A DNA stretch of 64,000 nucleotides. Origin: Notamacropus eugenii (taxonomy: Eukaryota; Chordata; Mammalia; Diprotodontia; Macropodidae). This document shows, in pieces, positions 44,543-55,082 of this stretch. Where the stretch lies: contig NC_092875.1 of NCBI RefSeq assembly GCF_028372415.1, positions 48,837,271 through 48,901,270 of the forward strand, in the 5' to 3' direction. The position numbers and the translations under genes are program-made. The first letter of the stretch is position 1; each line of letters begins with the position of its first letter. The notes beneath the pieces are model-generated. The model saw nothing but the letters and a program-made list of their open reading frames with translations. It had not been told where the DNA came from and did no database searches.

Positions 44543-46086
44543 ATGCAAATCCCTTCTATCAGCATGTCCTTCACTGGCCATCCAGCCTCTGACTAAAGAC
44601 CTTTAGTGAGGGGAATCCCAGACATTTTAGCGAAATGGGGAAGTCCTCTTAACATCAAGATGAAATCTTTCTCTCCATAGCTTCTACTCGTGGTTCCTAA
44701 CTCTCCCCTCTGGGAGCAAGTAGAATAAATCTCATTGCTTTTTCTCGTAATAGCCCTTCCAACAGTTGGAGAAAATCATTTCCGCTAAGTTTTCTCTTCT
44801 CCAGAGCCATTGACCAGTCTTCAAATGACATAGTGCTTGGAATGCTCTTGAGCCTGTCAACGTCCTTTCTAAAATGTAGTATCCAGAACTGAGCACAATG
44901 TTCCTAATGTGGTCTGACTATGGCATGGTGTAGCAGAATTATTACATAGCTTGTCTGGACATCATACCTACATCATGGCAGCCTAAGAACTCATGAGCTT
45001 TTTTTGGATTAACTTGAACTTGTGTTTCACTGAAGGACCCAGAGCAGTTTCATACCAATTGTCTGTCAATGTTTTTCGAGTCTATGCTTGTGAAGTTGAC
45101 TTTTTTTTTTATTTAACTTTTAACATTTATTTTCACAAAATTTTGGGTTACAAATTTTCTCCCCTTTTGTCCCCTCCCCCCCCCCAGACCCAAGCATTCT
45201 AATTGCCCCTGTGACCAATCTGCTCTCTCTTCTATCCTCCCTCTCTGCCCTTGTCTCCGTCTTCTCTTTTGTCCTGTAGGGCCAGATAGCTTTCTTTACC
45301 CCTTAACCTGTATTTCTTATTTCCTAGTGGTAAGAACATTACAGTTGATCCTAACACTTTGAGTTCCAACTTCTTTAGCTCCCTCCCTCTCCACCCCTTC
45401 CCTTTGGAAGACAAGCAATTCAATATAGGCCAAATCTGTGTAGTTTTGCAAATGATTTCCATACTAGTTGTGTTGTATAGGACTAACTATATTTCCCTCC
45501 ATCCTATCCTGTCCCCCATTACTTCTATTCTCTTATGATCCTTTCCCTCCCCATGAGTGTCGACCTCGGATTGCATTCTCCTCCCCATGCCCTCCCCTCT
45601 ATCATCCCCCCCACCCTGCTTGTGCCCTTGTCCCCCACTCTCCTGTATCGTGAGATAGGTTTTCCTATCAAAATGAGTGTGCATTTTATTCTTTCCTTTA
45701 GTGGAATGTGATGAGAGTAGACCTCATGTTTTTCTCTCACCTCCCCTCTTTATCCCTCCACTAATAAGTCTTTTGCTTGCCTCTTTTATGAGAGATAATT
45801 TGCCCCATTCAATTTCTCCCTTTCTCCTCCCAATATTTCTCTCTCACTGCTTGATTTCATTTTTTTTTTAAAGATATGATCCCATCCTCTTCAATTCACT
45901 CTGTGCACTCTGTCTCTATGTATGTGTGCGTGTGTGCATGTGTGTGTGTGTACTCCCACCCAGTACCCAGATACTGAAATGTTTCAAGAGTTACAAATAT
46001 TGTCTTTCCATGTAGGAATGTAAACAGTTCAACTTTAGTAAGTCCCTTATGACTTCTCTTTGCTGTTCACCTTTTCATGGTTCTCT

Positions 46087-47175
46087 TCATTCTTGTGTTT
46101 GAAAGTCAAATTTTCTTTTCAGCTCTGGTCTTTTCATCAAGAAAATTTGAAAATCCTCTATTTCATTGAAAGACCATTTTTTCTCCTGAAGTATTATACT
46201 CAGTTTTGCTGGGTAGGTGATTCTTGGTTTTAGTCCTAGTTCCTTTGACTTCTGGAATATCCTATTCCATGCCCTTCGATCCCTTAATGTAGAGGGTGCT
46301 AGATCTTATGTTATCCTGATTGTATTTCCACAATACTTGAATTGTTTCTTTCTAGCTGCTTGCAATATTTTCTCTTTCACCTGGGAATTCTGGAATTTGG
46401 CCACAATGTTCCTAGGAGTTTCTCTTTTTGGATCTCTTTCATGCGGTGTTCTGTGGATTCCTTGAATATTTATTTTGCCCTCTGGTTCTAGAATCTCAGG
46501 GCAGTTTTCCTTGATAATTTCATGGAAGATGATGTCTAGGCTCTTCTTTTGATCATGGTTTTCAGGTAGTCCCAGAATTTTTACATTGTCTCTCCTGAAT
46601 CTATTTTCCAGGTCAGTTGTTTTTCCAATAAGATATTTCACATTATCTTCCATTTTTCCAATCTTCTTGCTATGTTCTGTGATATCTGTCTTTCTCACAA
46701 AGTCCTTAGCGTCCATCTGTGCCATTCTGGTTTTGAAAGAACTATTTTCTTCAGTGAGCTTTTGAATCTCCTTTTCCATTTGGCTGATTCTGCTTTTGAA
46801 AGCATTCTTCTCCTCATTGGCTTTTTGAACCTCTTTTGCCAATTGAGTTAGGCTAGTTTTCAAGGTGTTAATTTCTTCAACATTTTTTTGATTCTCCTTT
46901 AGCAGGGAGCTGATCCGCTTTTCATGCTTCTCTTTCATCCCTCTCATTTCTCTTCCCAGTTTTTCCTCCACCTCTCTAACTTGATTTTCAAAATTCTTTT
47001 TGAGCTCTTCCATGGCCCGAGCCCATTGGGTGGGCTGGGACACAGAATCCTTGATTTCTATGTCTTTCCCTGATGGTAAGCATTGTTCTTCCTCATCAGA
47101 AAGGAAGGGAGGAAATGTCTGTTCTCCAAGAAAGTAGCCTTCAATAGTTTTATTTCTTTTCCCTTTTCTGGGCAT
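46087..47175 (-). pseudogene. L1-type ORF1 of HAL1 copy 2, one nonsense codon
   Basis: One continuous frame of 363 codons from MPRKGKRNKTIEGYF to FDFQTQE. The only interruption is a TAA at 46306-46308 (codon 290), where copy 1 has CAA. It has a long coiled coil (about residues 50-165, with KSRISQMEKEIQKLTEENSS), the RRM-like domain (DNVKILGLPE, TPRNIVAKF, KEKILQAARKK) and the C-terminal domain (RITYPAKLS). Family role: RNA binding, trimerisation and chaperoning of the element RNA. Confidence 0.88.
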
Positions 47176-47549
47176 TCTCCCCAGCCAGTGACTTGACCTC
47201 TGAATATTCTCCTCACACCCACCTCGCCTCCTGGTCCTCCCAGCCAGCGTTTGGGGACTGAGATTCAAATGCTGCTTCCCGCCTTAGGGCTTTTGGCGGC
47301 GGCAGGGCTGCTATTCAGTGTGAGAATTAAGTTCAGGTGGTCAGGTCGGGGCAGGGCTCCCTCTCAGGCTCAGTTCCCTCAGGGGGTTTATGTACAGACC
47401 TTCCACAATGGATCCAGGCTCCTGCCCACTTGGGGAGTCAGTGTCTGCAGCCGCCTCTCAGCTTCTATCTCCCAGGGGGGCCCGAGCCATGGGGGCACCC
47501 CACTCCCCTCTCGACCCGCCAAAGAGACTCTCTCACCGACCTCCGTCAC

Positions 47550-47866
47550 CTGTGGGTGGAGGGACTTGTGCGGGCCACTGGAGATCCCGTCCCTGAAGGC
47601 TGCTCGGATCTGTACCTCTTGGAGCCGCGGCCGCCGCAGGTCTGGGCTGGGCTCTGCGTCTGCAGCGTGAGGGACCTTTTGCGAGAGGTTTGCAGGTCCC
47701 TCTGTGGGTGGAGGGACCCGAGTGGCCGCTGGAGATCCTGTCCCTGTAGCCCGCTCGGATCTTTTCCTCACGGTGTCCCGGCCGCTGCAGGGCTGCCCTC
47801 TGCTCCCAGTCCCGGCGCCCAGTCCGCAGCGTGAAGGACCCCCTGCGAGAGGTTTGCAGGTCTCTC
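47550..47866 (-). repeat. Two tandem promoter-like monomers in the HAL1 5' UTR
   Basis: Two direct units of roughly 150-165 bases at 47702-47866 and 47550-47702. On the minus strand each starts with gacctgcaaacctctcgca and ends gggtccctccacccacag or close to it. Copy 1 has a single unit. Mouse and other rodent L1 promoters are built of such monomers. Confidence 0.7.
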
Positions 47867-47993
47867 CGGAACAGAAATCTCCCTCGCTCCAATATTCCAT
47901 GGCCTCTGGGTGCAGAATTCACCGTGAGTTGGTCCCCTCTAGCCGTTCTGTGGGTTGTGGGTTCGGAGCTATGTGTATGTGCGTCTTTCTACT

Positions 47994-48005
47994 CCGCCAT
48001 CTTGG
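47994..48005 (-). promoter_or_regulatory. YY1-like site at the HAL1 5' end
   Basis: ccaagatggcgg on the minus strand, at the same place as in copy 1. Confidence 0.6.
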
Positions 48006-48560
48006 CTCCGCCCCCATGAAGTTGACTTTTTGAGCCCAAGTGTAGGATTTTACATTTGTCCCCATTTAATTTTATTTTTGATGTGACTTATCTTTCAGAT
48101 ATTTTGGCATCCTGAGCTTTGCATCCCATTGAGATGTTTTTATATCCTGAGTGTGTCATCCGTTGTGGGAGCTGTCCCTCCCAGCTTCATGTCATCTGCA
48201 AACTGGCTCAATGATGTCCTCACAAGAACTGGATAAACATATTGTCTATTGTTTTAACCAAGTCACAGATAAAAAACTGAAACAGATCAGGGTTAAGCTC
48301 AGATTAACTCTAACTGAGCTCTCTAACTGAGACATCCTCCAAGTTGGTAGTGACCCATTAATGACCTCTTTTGGGGTCCAGTCATTCACTCGTTTCTCTA
48401 TCGACCTAAGTGCATTATCACGAGGATATATATAACTCACACCTTTCATTTTGTCCACAAGGAATATAAGGCAGGCTTTGTCAAATATTTTGTCCAAATC
48501 CAGGCTTGCAATTTCTGAGGCATTCCCTTGATCTACTAGTCATGTTACTTTATTTTCTTG

Positions 48561-48767
48561 TACTTTCAATGCTATGACCACTGGATTTAGTGCTCTGCAG
48601 GTGCTCCCTAAACCGCTGATTTAATAACTGATGTTGAATGAATAAAACCTGTTCTATAGTCTATGTGTTAGGTTGGATCATGGTCTTTTGTGACTCATTG
48701 GAATTCTGACTGTTTAGAAGACAGTCAGGGGAGATAATTGCCTTTGCTTATTTCTAATAGGATAATT
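48561..48767. other. Unassigned gap
   Basis: Nothing recognised; may be the 5' continuation of the L3. Confidence 0.35.
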
Positions 48768-49590
48768 GGATCACTGATTTAGAGCTAGAAGCCCCCCTAA
48801 AGGTTATCTAGTGCCCATCATTTGGGGAATTGCTAAAAAAATATTTCTTGTGAATGTAGTGGAATATTACCATGCCATAAGAACTGATTAATATGAGTAA
48901 TTCAAAGAAGTATGGGAAGACTTATATGAATTGATTTTGCAGTGGAATGTGGGTAGATAGATGATGCAGTGGCTAGAGAACTGGGTTTGGAATCAGGAAG
49001 ACTCATCTTTGTAAGTTCAAGTTAGACCTTAGACATTTCCTAGCTGTGTGACTCTGGGCAAGTCACTTAACCCTGTTTGGCTCAGTTTCTTCACTGTAAA
49101 ATGAGCTGCAGAAGGAAATGGCGAGCCACTCCAGGATCTTTGCCAAGAAAACACCAAATGGGATTATGAAGAGTTGGACATGATTGAACAACAAAAATTA
49201 CAGTAGAAAGAGCACTGTCTCAGGAGTTAGAGAAACTGAGTTCAAACCTCTTTTCTAATGCTTTCTATATGACCTTAGGTGAGTCCCTTCCCTTCCCTGG
49301 GTCTCAGTTTTCTCATCTGTAAAAGGAGGGAGCTAGATTCAATGACCTCTGGGTTCTGATTCTAGAACTAGCATCCACAATAAGAAGCAGCAGGCTCTCC
49401 TGATGCAAAGTGAGCTAAGCAAAAAGAGGAAACAATATGGTCAAATCATCTCCATAGTGTAAATGCGAAGAACTAAAAACTCCAACTGAATAATGTGCTA
49501 TGAGGCAGGACTTATCGGGTTGGGGAGGAGGAGGAAGAGATGTGCTCTGGAATGATGGTGATTTAAAAAACAAAAGAGATAAATAATAAT
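48768..49590 (+). mobile_element. L1 ORF2/3' fragment broken up by SINEs
   Basis: A MIR scrap (48768-48810) leads into L1 text at 48811-48944 (gtagtggaatattaccatgc, gggaagacttatatgaattg). It resumes at 49393-49590 (cctgatgcaaagtgagctaa). The same L1 interval is seen in reverse at 10742-11531. An RTE-tailed SINE (48945-49200) and a MIR (49200-49390) lie between. Confidence 0.65.
48945..49200 (+). mobile_element. RTE-tailed SINE inside L1
   Basis: Complete: gatgatgcagtggctagaga head, agagttggacatgattgaac tail. Confidence 0.85.
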
Positions 49591-49772
49591 TCAAGTGATT
49601 TTCAAAAGGTCATCTGATCCAACCCCCCTCTCCTTGTTCTGCAGAGAAGGAAACCAAGGCTCAGAAAAGTGAAACGATTTGCTCACTTACAGGTAGTGAA
49701 TGTCGGAGCTGAGATCTGAACTCAGGTCCTGCGATTCCAAATTCAGTCCTCTCCGCTGCATTGTTCCTGGAA
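49591..49772 (-). mobile_element. MIR
   Basis: ggtcatctgatccaaccccc, aggaaaccaaggctcagaaa, gatctgaactcaggtcctgc. Confidence 0.75.
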
Positions 49773-50465
49773 GTATCAGAGAAGTGGACTGCACCATGAC
49801 ATACACCATATCCTTACCTTCTCTCCAAGGCAGGCTTTGTGTCCAGGCACAAAGTAGGCTCAATGCATTTCAAGCTTGGAGGGACCCTACTTCCTGACAG
49901 GATGTGAAGTTTATTAAGATTTTGAGAAGCAATTTCCAAGACGTCAGGCAACCTGTCAGATCTTGTGAGGACATCCATCGAGCCAGCTTTAGCCTGACTG
50001 CAATTGGCTTTATGAATCGTAAATAGGGAAGATGTGGGCCAATTTTACATTGGTTTGAGCCGCAGGTATTTTCGATATTGTCAAAGATGTTTTTAGAACA
50101 GATGAAGTACATTTCACATGACAAATGTATGGAAATTTATTCTTGCCTCATTCAAGAGGCTGCTGTTTAAGGATAACCCTGACCAATTGCCTAGACCCTG
50201 AGGAATCGGTTCCAGACTGCAGTGAGAGATTGGGGTTCATGAGGACCTTCGAAGGCTTCTCTCTTTCTTAGTAAACTGAAGCCCCACTCCTCAGCTTTGG
50301 CATCTGTCTTAACCTAAGTTCCAGAGAAAGAATATTTTCATCCTGAGATCAGCCTGGAAATATCCTCATCTTCCATGGCCAAGGAAAAGGGCAGAGCTGG
50401 CACAATACATGACTAGTCCCCCAAGTCTAAGCAATTCAGATTATTCTGACCCCTTTACCTGAGGA
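49773..50465. other. Non-repetitive island
   Basis: About 700 bases without SINE or LINE text. 49890-50150 (tttattaagattttgagaag ... aggtattttcgatattgtca) is moderately AT-rich with complex sequence. No exon recognised. Candidate conserved noncoding sequence. Confidence 0.5.
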
Positions 50466-50852
50466 GTCTGGGCAAGCCACTTAACCTTGTTTGACTCAGT
50501 TTCCTTATCTGTAAAATGAGCTGGAGGAGGAAATGGCAACTCACTTCAGTCTTCCTGATTCCAGTTCTAGCAGTCCATCTTCTACACCATTTAAGTGCCC
50601 TGTGGCATTCATTATGTGATCCAAGGGGAATCCCTTTCCTTTACTGCATACCAGCATAATCCAGGGCAGGTCCCTTACCTTTTTGGAGACTCAACTTCTT
50701 TAACTGTGAAATGAGAGGTTTGTACTAGATAACCTCTACGGTCCTGGGCGGCTCTAAACTTAAACCTTCTCTTCTTCAGAAAGGAGAGTTACTGTTTTCT
50801 TATTTCATCTCTCTGGGCCTCAGTTTATCAATCTATAAAATCAGAATGTTGA
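50466..50852 (+). mobile_element. Truncated RTE-tailed SINE and MIR pieces
   Basis: 50466-50560 (aaatgagctggaggaggaaa), MIR 50640-50770 (tagataacctctacggtcct), MIR core from 50800 (ctgggcctcagtttatcaat). Confidence 0.55.
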
Positions 50853-51049
50853 ATGGTGGTTTCCATTTATTGGTTTGAGGACCCTTTGAGGTTTCAGGCC
50901 AATGGTCTAAGGTGTTCATGCTAAAAACTTTTAAATAAATAATTGTAGAATATGAGGAGTAATGTATTAAATGACCATAGGGTTTTACAACCTTTCTTCT
51001 TTGTTATTGAAAGGGGTTCACAGAGCAAAAAAATGTTGAAAACCACTGG
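50853..51049. mobile_element. Non-autonomous hAT-like DNA transposon in MIR
   Basis: About 197 bases, right end tgttgaaaaccactg, left end ggtggtttccatttattg. These are imperfect inverted ends like the CAGTGGTTCTCAAC ends of MER5-type hAT elements. Inside: ggggttcacagagcaaaa and tgaggaccctttgaggttt-like text. MIR resumes at 51050 (attagtggtctctaagtccc). Confidence 0.55.
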
Positions 51050-51084
51050 ATTAGTGGTCTCTAAGTCCCATCCAGCTCCAAGTA

Positions 51085-51330
51085 ATAGCTCACATGATTA
51101 ACATGCTCTTCAGTTTGCTAAACCCTTCATGTGTCTCATCTCCTTTGATCCTTACAATCACCCTAGGAAGTAGGCGTTGTAATTATCCCCATTTTAAAGA
51201 TGAGAAAGCTGAAGCTTAGGTGATACTTAGGCTCAGTGTCACACAGGTAGTAAGTATCTAAGACTGGATTTGAATCCAAGGCTTCCTGACCTCAGGACCA
51301 AGACACTATTTATTATACCATGCTGCTTCC
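51085..51330 (-). mobile_element. MAR1-type CORE-SINE
   Basis: ctttgatccttacaatcacc, gactggatttgaatccaagg, tttattataccatgctgc. Confidence 0.75.
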
Positions 51331-51344
51331 CATGATATTTCTCA

Positions 51345-51648
51345 TAGAGTAAATGATTCTATGATCCTCTTTTGGCCTCAGTTTCCCCATCTGTAAAATG
51401 GGAGGGGGGGGGGGTTAGACTAGTTAATAATATTCTGATTGGACTTGTGATTTCAGCAGCATAGGGATTTCTTTTTACCAATGCATATCTGCCCTGTCTC
51501 TGAATATTAGGAGTAGGGACATTGAGAAGTTAAGTGATTAGCCAAGGGTTACCCAACCTGTATGGGTCAGAGGGAGGACTGGAACCCAAGTTTTCCTGAT
51601 TCCAGCACAGCCCTCTATCTACGATGTCAGGCTGCCTCTGCTTCCTAC
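51345..51648. mobile_element. MIR (+) with poly-G, then MIR (-)
   Basis: cctcagtttccccatctgta, then about 11 G residues at 51404. Reverse MIR at 51495-51648 (actggaacccaagttttcct). Confidence 0.6.
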
Positions 51649-51689
51649 TATTAAAGTTTCCATACACGGCTTATGTGTGTTGCCTCGTT

Positions 51690-52255
51690 TCTCCTCCACA
51701 GCAATCTTATAATGAAGTCTGATCTTGTCTCCACTTCCCTCACCCATCTAATAAACTCCAGTGGCTTCCTATTGCCTTCAGGATCAAATATAATACCCTC
51801 CATTTGACAATCAAAGCCCTTCATAACCTGCCCCCCTCTGCCCCTTTCTAGCCCCGCTAGATCCAGTGAGGCCAGTTGTTCCTCACATAAAGTGCTCCCT
51901 CTCCTGACTCTGAGCTTTTTCCTTTACTGTTCCCTGCTCCGCCCCCCATTCCTGGAATACTTTCCTTCTTCACTCCTGCCTCCTAAATTCCCTAGATTCC
52001 TTCAGATCTCAGCTAAAGACTCACTTCCTATAAGAAGCATCTGCAGGGTCATCTCAACACTAGCACTTCCCTCTGAGATTATCTCCAATTTACACTCTCT
52101 AGATTGTTTGCATGTAGCTGTTCATGCATTATCTTCTCCATTAGATTGTGAACTCTTGAGGAAATGGACTGTTTTTGCCTTTCTTTGTATGCCCGGTACT
52201 TAGAGCAGTGCCTGGCACACATTAGGTACTTGATAACTAGTGGCTGTCTTGACTT
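51690..52255 (+). mobile_element. L2 3' region to terminus
   Basis: aataaactccagtggcttcc, caaagcccttcataacctgc, gtgcctggcacacattaggt. Confidence 0.8.
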
Positions 52256-52335
52256 GAGATTACGTTCTACAAGTATTATTATTCCCATTTTACAGATGAG
52301 GAAACAGGTTTAACAAGGGTAGATGATTTGCACAT

Positions 52336-52520
52336 GATCACATAGTTAGGATTCCTTTCACTTCAGATATTGTATGAATCATTGAACTAACTCAACAACA
52401 AAATGTCATGGTATTCTTCCCCTTCAGACAAACCACTTCCTTGAGAATCCCCTAGGTGGTTCATTCCCTCCTGTATTTGACATGAAGAGAGCAGACAACT
52501 GCTTCCTTATTGGGAGAGAT
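52336..52520 (+). repeat. Unnamed repeat, unit 1 of a pair
   Basis: Matches 55258-55440 in the same orientation, for example ccagacaaaccatttccttg against tcagacaaaccacttccttg, and cattgaactaactcaacaac against cattgagctaacccaaacaa. About four in five bases agree by eye. Family unknown. Confidence 0.6.
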
Positions 52521-52959
52521 GATTGCTTCCTGACCCTGGCTGACTAGGTATGGAAGGTCATCACAGAACATGGGAACATTTCCTATAGTTCTTGACCACT
52601 CTGTTTGCCAGATGTTCATCAATTCTTTGCCTTTAAAAAAGTGAAATCAGAAACCCCAGATGAAGCAAAGGCAGCATGCTGGAGTGACCTCTTGAAATGC
52701 CCCCAGATCAACTCTCTTTGTTCTCTTTTGTCTTTTAAAAAAATCTATTTGGACTTTCTATGTTTCTAGGGATGTCTTGGTAGGATGGGTTTCTGTAAAG
52801 CCCTCTTCAGTGTGTTCCATCACTGCTGTCTTCTTTCTTCCCTGATCCCCATTTTCTTTTCATCCTTGCATCCCTATTCTCCTGCTTTGCCCCCCCCTTC
52901 CCCTTCCTTATTACTTATTCCCCCCATCTAACAATATACCATCGGGATTCTCCCACCAC
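52521..52959. other. Unassigned stretch
   Basis: Pyrimidine-rich toward 52900; no gene recognised. Confidence 0.4.
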
Positions 52960-53009
52960 TTCAGTCTTTGGACTTTTTCACCCCTCACCCTTCTTTTTAT
53001 ACACACTCA

Positions 53010-53117
53010 TATGTGTGTGTGTGTGTATACATATACACATCTCTCTCTCTCTCTCATTTATCTATCTATCCATCCATCTGTCTGTCTATCTATCTATCTA
53101 TCTATCTATCTACCTAC

Positions 53118-53180
<63 letters not shown>

Positions 53181-53192
53181 CCTATCTATCCC
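53010..53192. repeat. Compound (TG)n-(CT)n-(TATC)n microsatellite
   Basis: Short TG and CT tracts, then roughly 35 TATC/TACC units. All open frames (YLSI repeats) here are artefacts. Confidence 0.95.
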
Positions 53193-53209
53193 TTTCCTAC
53201 CTTTTCAGT

Positions 53210-53615
53210 CTTAAGCTTTACTCCTCCTTCCATGCAGTCTCTGATCTAGCAATGATGGTTTACTTTACACAAGACACCTCCTCTATGCTTTTTCACCAAT
53301 TGTCCTGCATGTCTGGAATGCAGGACAATTTCAGCTCTGCTCCTGGCTTCCCTGGCTTTCTTCAAGGTTCAGCTCAAATACCATCTTCTACAGGAAGCTT
53401 TTCTAGTCTTGGCAGCTTTTAATGCCTTTCCTCTCAAATTGCTACCTCTCTACTTTGCATATAGCTTGTATTTACCTAATCCCTATTAGGATTTGAGCTC
53501 CTTGAGGTGGGGTCTATATTTTTGCTTTCTGTGTATCCTCAGTGTTTGGTTGCTTGGTATCTGGTAAACAGTGGATGCTTAATAATGCTTGTAAACTGGT
53601 TGATATGCCCATATT
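53210..53615 (+). mobile_element. L2 3' region to terminus
   Basis: tctggaatgcaggacaattt, cttcaaggttcagctcaaat, gtggatgcttaataatgctt. Confidence 0.75.
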
Positions 53616-54432
53616 TATCTGTGTAAGTTTAGTATATGCTCAATTGGGTGCTTGCCCACCTTGCTCTGATTTGTTTCAAACTACTTTCTCTCCAAAGGCA
53701 GAGTCTTTTACCACCCTCCCCTCCCCACAAAGTGCCACATGCACACTGGCACTAAATAAAGAATTTCCCCCCATAATGATGGTCAAGTGCTGTCTTTTAA
53801 TTTGATGCAAAAAAAAATTAGCTTTGAGAAACCAGTGCCCATTGTCTGTCCTGGGAATCTGGATAGTGTAGAAACCTGTGGAGGAAATTTTTCCGTCTGC
53901 CACACCCAAAGTGCTTGTCCTCCTGGTCAGGGCTGCTGCCTGCAGTGCCCATGTCTAGGAAGACACCACTGTCACTGGTGGGTGAGGAGGGGGTAGAACA
54001 ATTTCCCAAAACATGAATCCCTTGTATGTAGTCACCAGCCAATGGCTTCTTGGTCTCAGACTCAAAAAGGGCCAGAGCAGCAGGTGATGAAGCCATCTCC
54101 TCCCTGCTTCCTCGGGTCAGAATGAGTGTCTGTATGTATGTATGAGTGTGTGTGTGTGGGGGGGGGGGTGCGGGGGGAGGGCACTAGACACAGACCAATT
54201 GCTTCATTCATCCCTTAGAAGCAGAGCCTGTTCCTTTGTGCCTTGTGGCTCAAGAAATCCGAAGAGTAAAGAAATTGGCCAGGTCAGCTCCATTGCTGGG
54301 GTTCCAGAGGGGCAGAGGGAGCCCACAGATGCCACAGCCTTGGGAGATCTATACCCTGGGATATGGGCTTTGGATCCCAGACTCCCAGGAAGCTACCCTT
54401 GAGATGGAACAGGGTATAGATTTTACATTGGA
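53616..54432. other. Unique sequence downstream of GALNT9
   Basis: No SINE or LINE recognised. Holds a poly-G/GT patch at 54140-54180 and a possible weaker polyadenylation signal (minus ATTAAA) near 53798. May include alternative 3' UTR. Confidence 0.4.
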
Positions 54433-54438
54433 TTTATT
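54433..54438 (-). terminator. GALNT9: Candidate polyadenylation signal of GALNT9
   Basis: AATAAA on the minus strand, about 500 bases past the stop codon and the only exact copy between the stop and 53.6 kb. Cleavage would fall near 54415. Confidence 0.4.
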
Positions 54439-54935
54439 TACATGTTGGGGCATTAACACAAGAAGTCCATACATGCTGAAGATGTGGCTGCCTCCCAGTG
54501 AGGGGAGCTGTTCTAGGTGGCTCAAATAGGAAATAGAGTAGAAAAGGCACATGATTCTTTATCAGAGGAGTTGTGCACCAATCCAGTATTTAAAGCTGAG
54601 GAATCATCTGTCCAAGGAGGGCTCTCTTGATATGGTTCCCTTTGGACTCCACATAGGGGCAAGAGTGTTTTCCATTGCTCTGTAGGAGCAGAGCAATAGG
54701 CTGCCAGGAAGCCCAATGGCTGGTCCCATCCGGGGCCAGAGATAGTGAGTGAGAAAGCTTCTTCCTTCTTGGTGTCCATGGGAGGAGAGCTGTGGGGCCA
54801 GTAAGGACCCCAGGCTTGGTGATCTAATCCTTAGTAAGCCACTTTTGTCTCCTTCCCACAGTTTTTCTCACCACCAGGTCTGGGAAGAAGAGTGAGGAAG
54901 GTATCCTCTTATGAGGAGGGTGAGAGGGGTCCTCA
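54439..54935 (-). other. GALNT9: Probable GALNT9 3' UTR
   Basis: Repeat-free sequence continuous with the last coding exon, bounded by the AATAAA. Its extent is inferred only. Confidence 0.45.
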
Positions 54936-55082
54936 TCAGTGTCGCCCATGTTTAATCCAGTTTCTAATCATCCATTTTTGTCCCGAGCACCTCTGCACCA
55001 CCAATCGGAGACCAAAGTTAGCCTCCTTGGACATCTCCACTTCCAGGCACCGTCCTGTGTCTCTGCTCACAATGGGGCCGTT
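54936..55082 (-). CDS. GALNT9: GALNT9 last coding exon (polypeptide GalNAc-transferase 9, lectin gamma repeat)
   Basis: Encodes NGPIVSRDTGRCLEVEMSKE, ANFGLRLVVQRCSGQKWMIR, NWIKHGRH and stop TGA (54936-54938). From memory human GALNT9 ends SGPIVSRATGRCLEVEMSKD ... RNWIKHARH; GALNT17 and GALNT18 differ much more. GalNAc-transferases start mucin-type O-glycosylation in the Golgi by adding GalNAc to Ser/Thr. This exon is the gamma repeat of the C-terminal ricin-type lectin domain, with its CLE and QKW motifs (family CLD and QxW). The acceptor ttcccatcccag lies just upstream (55083-55094 on the minus strand) with a pyrimidine tract. The exon starts in phase 0. It follows the exon at 56406-56573 across a 1.3-kb intron. 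No disruption is seen. GALNT9 is mainly a neuronal family member by published expression. Confidence 0.92.
   Translation of the reverse strand, partial: NGPIVSRDTGRCLEVEMSKEANFGLRLVVQRCSGQKWMIRNWIKHGRH

Larger units (their letters stand above)
45106..48016 (-). mobile_element. Half-L1 (HAL1-like) LINE, copy 2: 5' UTR, ORF1, 3' UTR, no ORF2
   Basis: 2.9-kb element, 5' end at 48016 (minus strand gggggcggagccaagatgg), 3' end at the poly-T at 45106. A perfect 15-base duplication tgaagttgacttttt flanks it (45091-45105 and 48017-48031). The 5' UTR (47176-48016) is about 840 bases, GC-rich and still rich in CpG. ORF1 is at 46087-47175. The 3' UTR (about 980 bases) is colinear with copy 1 and includes a C-rich (minus: G-rich) tract and a CA/GT repeat at about 45915. 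No ORF2. Retained CpG and the perfect duplication make it the younger copy. Confidence 0.88.
44545..48560 (-). mobile_element. L3/CR1 element interrupted by HAL1 copy 2
   Basis: L3 parts are at 44545-45105 (atccagaactgagcacaatg, tcatggcagcctaagaactc) and 48032-48560 (gtaggattttacatttgtcc, gggtccagtcattcactcgt, tgtccacaaggaatataagg). They are contiguous in the related L3 at 20625-21800. Confidence 0.8.

Noticed and set aside
47337-47900. Overlapping GC-rich open frames of 165-170 codons on both strands
   Set aside because: They lie in the 5' UTR of half-L1 copy 2, are low in complexity (Pro/Arg/Gly) and have no counterpart in copy 1. They follow from GC content.
53010-53249. Tyrosine/leucine/serine-repeat open frames in three registers
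   Set aside because: Translation of (TATC)n. The repeat has no stop in any of these registers.
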